Shown here piece after piece: positions 1 to 9,345 of a DNA stretch of 64,000 nt. Position 1 is the first letter of the stretch. The number at the start of each line of letters is the position of its first letter. The DNA comes from CAYJFQ01 sp964369955 (GTDB lineage: Bacteria; Bacillota_I; Bacilli_A; Erysipelotrichales; Erysipelotrichaceae): positions 1 to 64,000 of the forward strand of contig CAYJFQ010000007.1 in assembly GCA_964369955.1 (NCBI GenBank), given 5' to 3'. Made by a program: the position numbers and the translations under genes. The notes under the pieces were generated by a model, which saw nothing but the letters and a program-made list of their open reading frames with translations, did not search any database and was not told the DNA's origin.

Positions 1-3
1 ACT

Positions 4-80
4 TGGTGACCCGTACGGGATTCGAACCCGTGAATGACGCCGTGAAAGGGCGCTGTGTTAAGCCGCTTCACCAACGGGCC
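4..80 (-). tRNA. trnE: tRNA-Glu (anticodon TTC)
   Basis: Read on the minus strand this folds as a complete cloverleaf. The 7-bp acceptor is GGCCCGT with ACGGGTC, the anticodon loop CTTTCAC gives anticodon TTC, the T arm contains GGTTCGAATCC, and discriminator A is followed by an encoded CCA at 4-6. It lies 8 bases downstream of tRNA-Asn and is presumably processed from the same transcript. Confidence 0.96.
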
Positions 81-88
81 ATTTATAA

Positions 89-163
89 TGGCGCCTGAAA
101 CAGGATTTGAACCTGTGACCTACCGGTTAACAGCCGGGAGCTCTACCGCTGAGCTATTCAGGC
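89..163 (-). tRNA. trnN: tRNA-Asn (anticodon GTT)
   Basis: On the minus strand the acceptor arms GCCTGAA and TTCAGGC pair, the anticodon loop CTGTTAA gives GTT, the T arm is ACAGG-TTCAAAT-CCTGT, and CCA is encoded at 89-91. The outermost anticodon-stem pair (27-43) is a C-T mismatch. It is the first gene of a two-tRNA unit. Confidence 0.96.
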
Positions 164-192
164 AAATGCTCTTTCAATTCAAGTGCTTATAT

Positions 193-221
193 ATTCTAGC
201 ATACAGTTATTGGATTGACAA
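193..221 (-). promoter_or_regulatory. Promoter of the tRNA pair
   Basis: The minus strand reads TTGTCA (216-221), a 17-base spacer, then TAGAAT (193-198). This is close to the sigma-70/SigA consensus and lies 30 bases upstream of tRNA-Asn. It directly follows the stop codon of the patatin gene, so the tRNAs need not depend on readthrough. Confidence 0.8.
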
Positions 222-229
222 GAGATTTT

Positions 230-1498
230 TTAACTTTTTTGAAGATAATTTATTAAAATTGCCATCAAGCACTCATCTTTAAAGATTTTCGCAATTACCG
301 AGAATCTGTCTAGCTTATTTTCTTTAATCATTTTGACAAAATAACCAATTATTTCAACTTCGTTTAGTTTACTTAGCTCTTTTATAGCTTTTGTTGATGG
401 GCCGTTTTCTATTAGGTCAATATTTACTTTATCAATGTCTGTGACTTTATCTCTTAAATCTTTGACTGTGTTTTTTAGTTTATAAACTTTTTGGTTGTCA
501 AAAGAATATAACTCCATTAGTTTTTCAATTAAGCGAAAGATTACATTAGTATCGCTTGTTGTTTTATTTAGACGTTCTAAAAATTTGGTTTCCTGTTTGC
601 TTAATGCTAGCTGAATTTCTAAAATACTATATATATCTTTACTGCAGTTTAAGTCAAGGATTTCTTTTTGAATCCCTTGAGTAATTTTATCTAGAATTCT
701 AATATCGTTTTTAAAGGTGTAGGCAAAACCTTGGTACTTATCAAAAGCTTTAAGAGTGTCTAGATAGCCAATTCTAATGTTTTGTTCTACTTGGTCTTTA
801 TCAAAGTTTAAAAAACCTCCAAGAGGCCAATATGACTCAATTAAAGTAATTTTTGCGGAAGTCTTAGGGATTTTTTTAATCAATCCCGGAGCCTTGAGAT
901 TAACTGCGATAATGTCTGTTGCACCTAATCTTAGAGCTGTATTAACAGGGAGATTGTCATAAAATCCACCATCAATATACCTCTTATCGCCTATTTGGCA
1001 GATTGGGAATGCTGGAAAACAAGAAGCTGATGCCAGTAGATAATCTTTTGCCCTATCTTTAACAGCCTTGAGATTAACTTCTACTAGTTTATATGAAGGT
1101 ATTTCTACCGTTACGCAATATAGTTCTAGTTTGCTTTTCTGAAGCTTGTCAATATTGATATTTTCAGCGATTATCTTCTTTAGTGGACTTACATCTACTC
1201 CACCTTCTTTAATTGATTTTGCGATTAGTGGTGCTAACTTATCTCTTTTAGACATCAAACTATTAAAGTTGATATCGAGATTGACTCCATCAGCAATTAC
1301 TTGGTCAATGGTGATATTTTTCCAAAGTTTCATTGCTTTAAAGTATTCATTTTGCACATAAAAAGTTGAGACTAGAGCCCCTATTGAACTGCCTACTACT
1401 ATCTCATTCTTTCTTCTAATCTTTCTTAGTGCTTTCCAAACGCCCATGTGATATGCGCCTTTCGCACCGCCACCGCCAAGCACTAACGCTTTTGCCAT
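230..1498 (-). CDS. Patatin-like phospholipase family protein
   Basis: The protein (422 residues) is a predicted serine lipid acyl hydrolase of the patatin/RssA family. The N-terminal glycine-rich oxyanion segment GGGGAKGAYH is followed by the nucleophile motif GSSIG (Ser38), and the catalytic Asp lies in DGG (Asp176). Only about the first 200 residues are the patatin fold. The remaining half is Lys/Leu/Ile-rich, helical in character and not recognised. No signal peptide is visible, so it is probably cytoplasmic or peripheral. Its start overlaps the end of the PPC gene by 16 bases, with GGATG upstream as a weak ribosome site. It is the last gene of the glgB-glgP-pulA operon. The substrate is unknown. 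It is one of three patatins in the window. Confidence 0.85.
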   Translation of the reverse strand: MAKALVLGGGGAKGAYHMGVWKALRKIRRKNEIVVGSSIGALVSTFYVQNEYFKAMKLWKNITIDQVIADGVNLDINFNSLMSKRDKLAPLIAKSIKEGGVDVSPLKKIIAENINIDKLQKSKLELYCVTVEIPSYKLVEVNLKAVKDRAKDYLLASASCFPAFPICQIGDKRYIDGGFYDNLPVNTALRLGATDIIAVNLKAPGLIKKIPKTSAKITLIESYWPLGGFLNFDKDQVEQNIRIGYLDTLKAFDKYQGFAYTFKNDIRILDKITQGIQKEILDLNCSKDIYSILEIQLALSKQETKFLERLNKTTSDTNVIFRLIEKLMELYSFDNQKVYKLKNTVKDLRDKVTDIDKVNIDLIENGPSTKAIKELSKLNEVEIIGYFVKMIKENKLDRFSVIAKIFKDECLMAILINYLQKS

Positions 1499-1896
1499 AG
1501 TTTTTTCACATCCAATTCATTATAACCAGTATCTTTATCAAACGATCTAGTTAATTTATAATCATTTATTTCTAAGAGCACTATTTCCATTGTGGTGTTA
1601 ACTAAAGATCCTTTGATTAAGTGCCCTCCAATGGTTCTTAAATTATTATCACAAAGACTTATGTGAATATGAGGGCCATCTTCACTAATGGTTCCAGTTA
1701 AAGAAACAACCTCAAAATTATTATCTTCACTATGGATGGTTTTCCCATCCGCTTTGCGAAATACTGCCTTAAAAATACAACCAACAGCACTAACCAAAGT
1801 ACCTGCTTTAATATTGTGTTGTTGACAATAATCTAAGATTCCTCCTAATAAATCTTGATTGCATTTTAATCTAAAAACATGAATTTTATTTTCCAT
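1483..1896 (-). CDS. PPC (DUF296) domain protein, possible DNA-binding
   Basis: This 137-residue protein is a stand-alone PPC/DUF296 domain, the fold found in plant AT-hook proteins and in small bacterial proteins that form trimers. Visible hallmarks are the early hydrophobic strand with VSAVGC, the GPHIHISL histidine pair and the GGHL motif near residue 90. No AT-hook is attached. Bacterial members are usually called DNA-binding, but their role is not well defined. The start overlaps the pulA stop by 11 bases with no strong ribosome site, implying translational coupling. Its place between pulA and a patatin in a glycogen operon is unexplained. Confidence 0.8.
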   Translation of the reverse strand: MENKIHVFRLKCNQDLLGGILDYCQQHNIKAGTLVSAVGCIFKAVFRKADGKTIHSEDNNFEVVSLTGTISEDGPHIHISLCDNNLRTIGGHLIKGSLVNTTMEIVLLEINDYKLTRSFDKDTGYNELDVKKLWQKR

Positions 1897-4012
1897 ACTC
1901 TACCACAACAACTGAGATTGGAGTAATCCCAATAATGTTATCTTCTTTACCTTCATTATGGTAACCATCAATATCAGCTATTATCCGTACATTAAATGAG
2001 TATTCATAATTAGTCAATATTCTTGTTGGATTAATTAAACAATCAACAACACGACCACTACCAGTGTCAATACGGTATAATAAAATTCCATTCTCTAAAT
2101 TTATAAATGAGATATATCTTTCAATTTCCTCTTTTGTTTTTAATCTAAATTCCGAATAATCCTTACGTAGCTTAATCATACTTATTGTGTAATCAACAGT
2201 TGATCTAAACTCATTAATCCTGTTGTAATCAACCATATTAATTTGATCGCCACTATTATAAGAATTATGGTCTAAGTGTTTAGTGCGACAATACTCTTGT
2301 CCACAATGTAAAAAAGGTACACCTTGCGCAATCAGAATGCAGGCATTAATTAATTTTTGTCTTAAGATTCTCTGTTCACGAGGTTCATCTTTACAACACC
2401 CTTTTAACTTATCCCAAAGAGTTTGATTGTCATGGCATGCAACATAATTAATTGTTTGGTTAGGATTAGAGACATAGGGAAAAATTCCATAATCTACAAT
2501 ACTGGCTGATAGCACATTTTTCATTATCTCAATCTTGCTTATGTCATTAGAAGCATAACCTCTAACTGATTCTTCTCCAGTAGAAGTGCTTCCTTTAACA
2601 GTATCTCTAAAACGATCATTGAAAAAACCAATATCAGGTAAGTGTAAATTATTGGCAATTGTAGATTTCATATTATCTGGCAACATTGTTGGCATATTCC
2701 AACCTTCGCCATATATCATAAAATTAGGCTTAATTTTTCTAATTTCACTTAATATAAGATTAATTGTTTTAACGTCAATAATGCCCATTAAGTCCATTCT
2801 AAACGCATCAACATCATACATCTTAACCCAATTTATACAACAATCAACCAAATATTTACGCCCCATATATGTTTGACTTTCATAATCATTCCCGCAAAAA
2901 GAACCATTAGAGATTGCCCCGCTCTTACTCATTCTAAAAAAATAACTAGGAATTAATTTCCATAAAGAATTAGCTTCCATATCAAAAACATGATTATACA
3001 CTAGGTCAATACTAACAGCCAATCCACTTTTGTGAAAAGTTGAAACCAAAGACTTAAATTCTCTAACTCTTGAATACCCATCTTCAGGGTCACTAGAAAA
3101 ACCCCCTTCTAAAGCCATGTAATGATTAGGGTCATATCCCCAATTATAGTTCTTATTAATATTAAACTCATCCACTGTTGAAAAGTCATAAACAGGCATT
3201 AACTGAACCATTGTCACTCCCAGTGATTTAATATGTGCTAAAGCAGTAGGATAGTCTTTATAACTAGTTCCTTCTTCAGTCAGCCCTAGATACAACATTC
3301 TATTTTTAACATTAGAAGTTAAACTGCTAGTCATATCTCTAACACTAATCTCGTAGATAACATGATCTACTAAGTTATCTGTTAACTTCAAATCAACATT
3401 TTCAACCTTAATTGATTTAGGGTCGATAATTACTCCCCATTTACCATTGGTAGATAAACTTTTAGCATAAGGGTCGATAACTTCATTCCAACCACCATTA
3501 ATTTTAACTAAATACTTATATTGACACCCTGAAAGGTCAGCTTTTACCTTGCCTCTAAAAACTCCATTACTTGATTTTTTAAGAGGATAATCTTTAGTTT
3601 TATTATTTCTGTTTACAATCAAATTAATCTCACTAGCCACTGGTGACCATACTACAAATTTCGTTTCAAGGAAACTATAACTTGCGCCTAGGTCATTTTT
3701 GCCATAAGAAAATTCTTTGTCAAATCTTTCAGTTTTGACAATAGACCCATAACAAACAGGATAGCGCTTTCCAAAAGAAGTCATTATCTCGTATTCATCA
3801 CCTATTGCAATCTCCTTCTCAAGAGTTAGTCTAAACTTCATATAGTCATTTGTTGAGACTTCACGTGAAGAAATGCTGTAAGTAACTTCTTGCGATTTAT
3901 TACTTGATAAGTAAAAAATGTCATTGAATCCATGGAAATTATTAATTTTTACATAAATTACTATTAAATTATAATCATCAATATAAGCTTCGAAATCTTT
4001 TGTTTTTCTCAT
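1886..4012 (-). CDS. pulA: Type I pullulanase (alpha-1,6 debranching enzyme)
   Basis: A 708-residue GH13 debranching enzyme that hydrolyses alpha-1,6 branch points of glycogen, pullulan or limit dextrins. An N-terminal beta region and a CBM48-like domain (about 110-200) precede the catalytic barrel. The type I pullulanase signature YNWGYDP is at about 289-295, region I is DLVYNH, the nucleophile is Asp407 in FRMDLMG, the acid/base is Glu436 in YGEGW, and CHDN supplies the final conserved Asp. There is no signal peptide, so it acts on internal glucan. It lies 7 bases after glgP and works with it: phosphorylase shortens chains and pullulanase removes the stubs. Confidence 0.95.
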   Translation of the reverse strand: MRKTKDFEAYIDDYNLIVIYVKINNFHGFNDIFYLSSNKSQEVTYSISSREVSTNDYMKFRLTLEKEIAIGDEYEIMTSFGKRYPVCYGSIVKTERFDKEFSYGKNDLGASYSFLETKFVVWSPVASEINLIVNRNNKTKDYPLKKSSNGVFRGKVKADLSGCQYKYLVKINGGWNEVIDPYAKSLSTNGKWGVIIDPKSIKVENVDLKLTDNLVDHVIYEISVRDMTSSLTSNVKNRMLYLGLTEEGTSYKDYPTALAHIKSLGVTMVQLMPVYDFSTVDEFNINKNYNWGYDPNHYMALEGGFSSDPEDGYSRVREFKSLVSTFHKSGLAVSIDLVYNHVFDMEANSLWKLIPSYFFRMSKSGAISNGSFCGNDYESQTYMGRKYLVDCCINWVKMYDVDAFRMDLMGIIDVKTINLILSEIRKIKPNFMIYGEGWNMPTMLPDNMKSTIANNLHLPDIGFFNDRFRDTVKGSTSTGEESVRGYASNDISKIEIMKNVLSASIVDYGIFPYVSNPNQTINYVACHDNQTLWDKLKGCCKDEPREQRILRQKLINACILIAQGVPFLHCGQEYCRTKHLDHNSYNSGDQINMVDYNRINEFRSTVDYTISMIKLRKDYSEFRLKTKEEIERYISFINLENGILLYRIDTGSGRVVDCLINPTRILTNYEYSFNVRIIADIDGYHNEGKEDNIIGITPISVVVVEYGK

Positions 4013-4019
4013 TTTATAC

Positions 4020-6422
4020 CTACTTCTTTAAATTGATAGGTTCTATCTTCCAAATTTCTGAAGCATACTGGTTAATAGTGCGATCAGAAGAAAAGAAACC
4101 TGATTTTGCGATATTTACTAAACACATTTTAGCCCAATTATTTGTGTCCAAATATAACTGATTAGCGATCGCTTGAGCTTGAACATAGGATCTGAAATCT
4201 TTTAATAAAAGATATTCATCATTACGATACATTAACTCATCATAGACAACTTTGTAATCAGGTTCATTGCCCCAAGTGCCATCAATTAAAGTGTCTAAAA
4301 CTGCTTTTAATTCATGATCGTTATTATATTGATCCCAAACATTATATCCATCATTAAAAGTTTTGCGAACTTCTTCTTCAGTTAATCCAAAGATAATGTC
4401 ATTATCACGACCAACTAACTCATCAATCTCAACATTAGCACCATCTAAAGTACCTAAAGTAATCGCACCATTCATCATAAACTTCATATTGCCAGTGCCA
4501 CTAGCCTCTTTGCCTGCAGTTGATATTTGTTCAGAAATATCTGCTGCATTCATTAATACTTCCGCAACACTAACACGATAGTTAGGGATGAAGACAACTT
4601 GAATAAGTTTACTAACTTTTGGATCTTTGCTAATTACTTCAGAGACACTATTAATTAACTTAATAACCGCTTTCGCAAATACATAAGCAGGGGCTGCTTT
4701 AGCTGCAAAAAAGAAAGTACGAGGAACCATTGTAAAGTATGGGTCAGTCTTAATTTTCTTATACAAATAAATAATATTTAAAACATTTAATAATTGGCGC
4801 TTATAGGCGTGTAATCTTTTTGCCTGAACATCATAGATTGAGTCTAAATAAATCTCAATATTCATTTCTTTTCTCAAAAATTCTGCTAGGATTCTTTTTC
4901 GTTCAGCCTTAACTTTTAAGAAATCTGCTTGAAGTGTTGGATCATCAATAAACTCCATTAACTTTTCAAGTTGGCTAGGATCATTATGATATCCTGTCCC
5001 AATTTTAGAATCCAACAATTTTACAAGTTCAGGATTTGAATATAACAACCAACGTCGATGGCTAATACCGTTAGTTTTATTATTAAATTTCCAAGGAGTG
5101 TCATTGTAGAAATTATTAAATAATTGGGTCTTTAATATATTGCTGTGGATTGCCGCAACCCCATTGACACTAGTAGAGGCAATAATCGCAAGATTAGCCA
5201 TTTGTACTTGATTATCTTTGATAACTAGCATATCTTCAATTACATTTCCTGGATAATTCTTACTTTGAAGATACTGTTTTTGACGCTTATTTATTTCCTC
5301 AATAATCATATAGATACGAGGTAATAGACGAGAAATATAGTCAACGGGCCATTTTTCTAAAGCTTCCTTTAAGACTGTGTGATTAGTGTAGGCAATACAA
5401 CTCTTAACAATATTAGAAGCATCATCCCATGAGTAATCATACTCATCCATAAATAAGCGCATTAACTCAGGAATAACTAAAACTGGATGTGTATCATTTA
5501 ATTGGATAATATTCTTATCCGCAAAATTATCCAATGTTTTATAAACTCTTAGATGAGCTTTCAACATTGACTGTATACCTGCAGAAACAAAGAAATATTC
5601 TTGTTTAATTCTCAACATTCTACCTTCGATAGATGAATCATCCGGATAAACGTTTTGAGATATCGCATTAACTTCGTTGATATAAACAATGAAATCTTTA
5701 TTCTTAGGGAGATGCTCACTAGCCTCAGGGCGCCACAAACGCAAAGTATTAGTTACCTTTGTGTCTTTACCAACAATTGGCATATCATAAGGAACGGCTT
5801 TTACATTTTCACAATCAACATGTTTACTGACAATTTTACCAGTGTTATCCCTACTTAGTTCAACATGGCCCCAGAATTTAACTTCTACCGCATGTTTAGG
5901 TTTTCTCACTTCCCAAATATTGCCTAATGATAACCACTGATCAGGAACCTCTACTTGGTATCCATTTTGAATTAGTTGTTTAAACAATCCGTATTCATAA
6001 CGAATAGTGTTGCCATGTCCCGGTAAATTTAAAGAAGCTAGAGAATCTAAAAAACAGGCAGCTAGACGTCCTAATCCACCATTACCTAAACCTGGATCAT
6101 TTTCTAAGTCTTCGATTTGATTGATGTCAATATTCATCTCACTTAGACCATCTTTAACTAAATTATAGATTCCTAAGTTCATTAAGTTATTGGTTAATAA
6201 ACGGCCGATTAAAAATTCCATAGAAAAGTAATACATTTGTTTCTGACCATAAGTAGCGACACTTTCTTTAGAAGCTTTCCAATTGACAGAGGCATAATCT
6301 CTAACCATCTCACCTAAAACCATATATTTTTCAGTAGGATGAGCTTGAGCTACACTACGACCATAAGTCTCAATAATACGCTTTGTAAAATCTTTAACAA
6401 ATTCGTCTTTATTAGTAAACAT
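4020..6422 (-). CDS. glgP: Glycogen/maltodextrin phosphorylase
   Basis: A GT35 alpha-glucan phosphorylase (800 residues) releasing glucose-1-phosphate from non-reducing ends, using pyridoxal phosphate. The PLP region EASGTGNMKFMMNG with its lysine is intact, as are GNGGLGRLAACF near the N terminus and HAYKRQLLN. Length is normal for the family. The start is placed at the ATG at 6422 because GGAGG lies 5 bases upstream. An in-frame TTG at 6434 only reads through that ribosome site. It sits 21 bases after glgB and 7 before pulA, in one operon. Glucose-1-phosphate would pass to the phosphoglucomutase encoded at 10098-11789. Confidence 0.97.
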   Translation of the reverse strand: MFTNKDEFVKDFTKRIIETYGRSVAQAHPTEKYMVLGEMVRDYASVNWKASKESVATYGQKQMYYFSMEFLIGRLLTNNLMNLGIYNLVKDGLSEMNIDINQIEDLENDPGLGNGGLGRLAACFLDSLASLNLPGHGNTIRYEYGLFKQLIQNGYQVEVPDQWLSLGNIWEVRKPKHAVEVKFWGHVELSRDNTGKIVSKHVDCENVKAVPYDMPIVGKDTKVTNTLRLWRPEASEHLPKNKDFIVYINEVNAISQNVYPDDSSIEGRMLRIKQEYFFVSAGIQSMLKAHLRVYKTLDNFADKNIIQLNDTHPVLVIPELMRLFMDEYDYSWDDASNIVKSCIAYTNHTVLKEALEKWPVDYISRLLPRIYMIIEEINKRQKQYLQSKNYPGNVIEDMLVIKDNQVQMANLAIIASTSVNGVAAIHSNILKTQLFNNFYNDTPWKFNNKTNGISHRRWLLYSNPELVKLLDSKIGTGYHNDPSQLEKLMEFIDDPTLQADFLKVKAERKRILAEFLRKEMNIEIYLDSIYDVQAKRLHAYKRQLLNVLNIIYLYKKIKTDPYFTMVPRTFFFAAKAAPAYVFAKAVIKLINSVSEVISKDPKVSKLIQVVFIPNYRVSVAEVLMNAADISEQISTAGKEASGTGNMKFMMNGAITLGTLDGANVEIDELVGRDNDIIFGLTEEEVRKTFNDGYNVWDQYNNDHELKAVLDTLIDGTWGNEPDYKVVYDELMYRNDEYLLLKDFRSYVQAQAIANQLYLDTNNWAKMCLVNIAKSGFFSSDRTINQYASEIWKIEPINLKK

Positions 6423-6443
6423 TGTTTCCTCCAATAATACTCT

Positions 6444-8270
6444 TTATTTAGTTCTATATTTACGCTTTAATTTTAAAACAATTCCTGAGAAAGGCGCAAT
6501 TCTCACCTTTATTGTATACTTTTGTTTATGAGTTGTCTTGTGGATAGATTTTAAGGGTTCATAATTACACATATTACAGCCACCATAAATATCTTTTTCA
6601 CTATTAATTATTTCATAGTATTCTCCATGATAAGGAACCCCAATTTCAAATTCTTGGTAACTAACATCTAACATATTTAAAATCACAATCATAACACCAG
6701 TGTCTGATTCACGTTTGTAGATATAGATTGATTGATTGATATTATCAGCATCAATCCAAGTAAAGCCATACTCATTATAATCATTTTTATATAATTCTGA
6801 ATGATGAAGATAGATATGATTTAAATCTTTGGTGAAACGAGCTAATTTTTGGTGAATAGGGTACCTTAGTAAAAACCAATCCATTTCTTTTTCTTCATCC
6901 CATTCTCTAAAATGTCCAATTTCATTACCCATGAAGTTTAACTTCTTGCCAGGATGTGTGTATTGGTATAAAAATAAGTTTTTGACTTGGGCTACTTTTT
7001 GATCATAATTACCCCACATCTTATCAATAATATTCTTTTTTCCATGAACTACTTCATCGTGCGAAAAAGGTAATAAGAAACGATCAGCAAAGAAGTAGGC
7101 CATTGAGAAAGTTAAACTGTGATGAATTGAACCACGGTAAATTGGGTCACTGCCATAATATTTCAAAGTATCATTCATCCATCCCATATCCCACTTATAA
7201 TCAAATCCTAAACCATCAGTAGTACTTCCAGTAACTCCCGGGAAATCACTTGAATCCTCGGCCATCAACATCACTGATGGATGGTTTTTATTAATTATAT
7301 AGTTTAAACGTTTAATAAAGTAAAGCGCTTCTTGATTAACTCCACGCCCTTTATTTCCACCATAGTATATTAAGTTAGCGATCGCATCAAATCTAATCCC
7401 ATCAAAATGATATTTGTCGATCCAGAAATTAGCGGCTGAAATCAAAAAGCTACGAACTGACTCTTTTCCTAGGTCAAAGTTCATTGTTCCCCACTCACTA
7501 ACCGCATCACTAGGAGCGCCATACTCATACAAGCTACTGCCATCAAATCTAATTAACCCAAAACTATCCTTAACAAAGTGCACTGGTACAAAATCAATAA
7601 TTACACCAATATTATTTTGGTGGCAACAATCAATAAAATACCTTAAATCATTACAAGTTCCATAACGACTAGTAGCACTGAAATAGCCACTTGTTTGGTA
7701 ACCCCAAGATCCATCAAAAGGAAATTCACTCAACGGCATTAACTCCACATGTGTATATCCACTATCTATAAGATATGGAATCAAATATTCTACTAAATCT
7801 CGATAACTATACCACTCACCACTTGGATGACGCTTCCATGAGCCGATATTAATTTCATAGATATTTAAAGGTTTATCATAATTTTTACTGCGTTTGTTTA
7901 ACCAACGCTTATCTTTCCATTTATAATCATCTAAATCATAAACTATACTAGAATTTTTTGGGCGCAATTCACTATAAAAGCCAAATGGATCAACTTTTTC
8001 GCGAACTTTGTTATCACTACCTCTTACTAAATACTTATAATAGTCTCCAACTTTTGCCCATGGTACATAAAGGACAAACACACCATGCTCATCTTTATAC
8101 ATCTCTTGACCATGCCAGTCATTAAAGTTTCCAACTAAATTTACCGACTTTGCGTTAGGTGCATATATTCGAAAAATAACTCCATCTTCATGGAGATGTG
8201 CTCCTAAATAATCATATACATTACAACACTCACCCCTAAAGAAATAATACATTAATTCTGATTGTGACAT
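6444..8270 (-). CDS. glgB: 1,4-alpha-glucan branching enzyme
   Basis: A 608-residue GH13_9 enzyme that makes alpha-1,6 branches in glycogen. A CBM48 domain spans about 25-110 (GNFNDW). The barrel carries VIIDFVPVHF, nucleophile Asp295 in GIRFDAIAN, acid Glu338 in LMAEDSS, and the branching-enzyme hallmark FSHDEVVHGK. It lacks the longer N-terminal module of enterobacterial GlgB. The ribosome site AAAGGGG is 7 bases before the ATG. It is the first gene of the operon, with a -10 box at 8290-8295. Glycogen synthase and ADP-glucose pyrophosphorylase genes are not in this window. Confidence 0.97.
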   Translation of the reverse strand: MSQSELMYYFFRGECCNVYDYLGAHLHEDGVIFRIYAPNAKSVNLVGNFNDWHGQEMYKDEHGVFVLYVPWAKVGDYYKYLVRGSDNKVREKVDPFGFYSELRPKNSSIVYDLDDYKWKDKRWLNKRSKNYDKPLNIYEINIGSWKRHPSGEWYSYRDLVEYLIPYLIDSGYTHVELMPLSEFPFDGSWGYQTSGYFSATSRYGTCNDLRYFIDCCHQNNIGVIIDFVPVHFVKDSFGLIRFDGSSLYEYGAPSDAVSEWGTMNFDLGKESVRSFLISAANFWIDKYHFDGIRFDAIANLIYYGGNKGRGVNQEALYFIKRLNYIINKNHPSVMLMAEDSSDFPGVTGSTTDGLGFDYKWDMGWMNDTLKYYGSDPIYRGSIHHSLTFSMAYFFADRFLLPFSHDEVVHGKKNIIDKMWGNYDQKVAQVKNLFLYQYTHPGKKLNFMGNEIGHFREWDEEKEMDWFLLRYPIHQKLARFTKDLNHIYLHHSELYKNDYNEYGFTWIDADNINQSIYIYKRESDTGVMIVILNMLDVSYQEFEIGVPYHGEYYEIINSEKDIYGGCNMCNYEPLKSIHKTTHKQKYTIKVRIAPFSGIVLKLKRKYRTK

Positions 8271-8289
8271 TCGTATACCCCTTTTTACA

Positions 8290-8295
8290 ATTATA
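8290..8295 (-). promoter_or_regulatory. -10 box of the glgB operon
   Basis: The minus strand reads TATAAT at 8295-8290, 19 bases before the glgB start. No good -35 hexamer is visible at 16-18 bases, so an activator may be needed. It lies only 3 bases from the -35 of the divergent yfcE promoter, so the two promoters overlap physically. Confidence 0.55.
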
Positions 8296-8298
8296 ACA

Positions 8299-8327
8299 TT
8301 GAAGTAAAAATAAACCTATGTTAAATT
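8299..8327 (+). promoter_or_regulatory. Promoter of yfcE, apparently leaderless
   Basis: TTGAAG (8299-8304), a 17-base spacer and TAAATT (8322-8327), with an extended TGT directly before the -10. The ATG follows after only 6 bases, so the expected transcription start coincides with the start codon. No ribosome site is visible. Confidence 0.6.
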
Positions 8328-8333
8328 AAGTGT

Positions 8334-8882
8334 ATGAAACTACTAATAATATCAGATATCCATGGCAGTGAAGACGCTGTTGACAAGATTTTGCAATTAA
8401 CTAATAAGCATGATTTCAGCAATATTATCTTGTTGGGAGATCTATTATATCACGGTCCTCGTAACCCTTTACCAAAAAGTTATAACCCAGGAAATGTTCT
8501 AGTCAAACTTAACACTTTAAAAAACAAGATAATTGCGATTCGTGGCAATTGCGATAGTGAAGTTGATCAAATGGTTTTAGAATTTCCAATAATGGATGAT
8601 TATAAAATTATCGATTTATTCCATAGACAATTGTTTATAAGTCATGGACATATTTATAATCCAGAGAATTTTCCAACACAAATTAAAGAAAATGATATCT
8701 TTTTATTTGGACATATTCATCTTCCAATCGCGACTATTAGTCAAGAAAATATTTACCTTGGCAATCCTGGTTCAATAACTCTGCCAAAAGAAAATAACCC
8801 TCAATCATATGGAATATTAGATGAACAAGGGTTTAAAATTTATAGTATTGAAGATAACTTAATTAAAGAATTTACTTTTTAA
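8334..8882 (+). CDS. yfcE: YfcE/MJ0936-type metallophosphoesterase
   Basis: A 182-residue calcineurin-like phosphodiesterase. All metal-binding motifs are present: SDIHG (residues 7-11), GDLLYHG, RGNCDSEVD, a later SHGH and FGHIH. The size and the NPGSITLPK segment match the YfcE family, which cleaves phosphodiester bonds with Mn2+; the physiological substrate is unknown. It is the only plus-strand gene among minus-strand neighbours. It is divergent from glgB and its end overlaps the convergent deoxyribosyltransferase gene by 11 bases. The ATG has no Shine-Dalgarno and sits 6 bases after a -10 box, suggesting leaderless translation. Confidence 0.92.
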   Translation: MKLLIISDIHGSEDAVDKILQLTNKHDFSNIILLGDLLYHGPRNPLPKSYNPGNVLVKLNTLKNKIIAIRGNCDSEVDQMVLEFPIMDDYKIIDLFHRQLFISHGHIYNPENFPTQIKENDIFLFGHIHLPIATISQENIYLGNPGSITLPKENNPQSYGILDEQGFKIYSIEDNLIKEFTF

Positions 8883-9345
8883 AATCATTTTTAAAGGCTT
8901 GAAAAGCCTCATCAAAACTAGAATACACATCAATATTGTTTGCAGTTAGACAGCCAACTAAGTATGAATTGAAGCCACGAGGACATTCAATGCCTTTAGC
9001 ATCGTTTCTCTGTAACCTTAAGTCTGAAAATATAGGATAAATTTTTAAATCTTTCCCGTTCATTTTCTTTTCAATCACATTTCCTAGCTCCACCATAGTT
9101 CCTGTATCGCCAGTAGCTAGCTCAAAGAAAAAGACATTTGAATTATTCACGTGTTTATAATCTTCAATAAAAATTTCTTTTGAGGTTAAAACCTTTGTGT
9201 TGTCAAAAGGTAAATCAATAGGGTTTGCGATAAAATAGTCTTCTTTTAGTTCATCCAAGAATTCTTTAATCATTTTTCCTTCGTACTTTCGCTGTTTAAT
9301 TTCTGCCTCATTGAATAATGGGCCTGCTACATAGACATAAATCAT
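8872..9345 (-). CDS. Nucleoside 2-deoxyribosyltransferase
   Basis: The protein (157 residues) belongs to the nucleoside 2-deoxyribosyltransferase family, which transfers deoxyribose between bases in nucleotide salvage. The N-terminal VYVAGPLF strand-loop and the catalytic glutamate in GTMVELG are conserved, and the length is typical. The ATG overlaps the preceding gene by 4 bases (ATGA), with a GAGAG ribosome site. Overlap with the convergent yfcE at the 3' end leaves no room for a terminator. The family assignment is firm; base specificity cannot be told from sequence. Confidence 0.88.
   Translation of the reverse strand: MIYVYVAGPLFNEAEIKQRKYEGKMIKEFLDELKEDYFIANPIDLPFDNTKVLTSKEIFIEDYKHVNNSNVFFFELATGDTGTMVELGNVIEKKMNGKDLKIYPIFSDLRLQRNDAKGIECPRGFNSYLVGCLTANNIDVYSSFDEAFQAFKNDFKK

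Noticed and set aside
6423..6434. Longer glgP start at a TTG
   Set aside because: The four extra codons are the ribosome site itself of the ATG at 6422.
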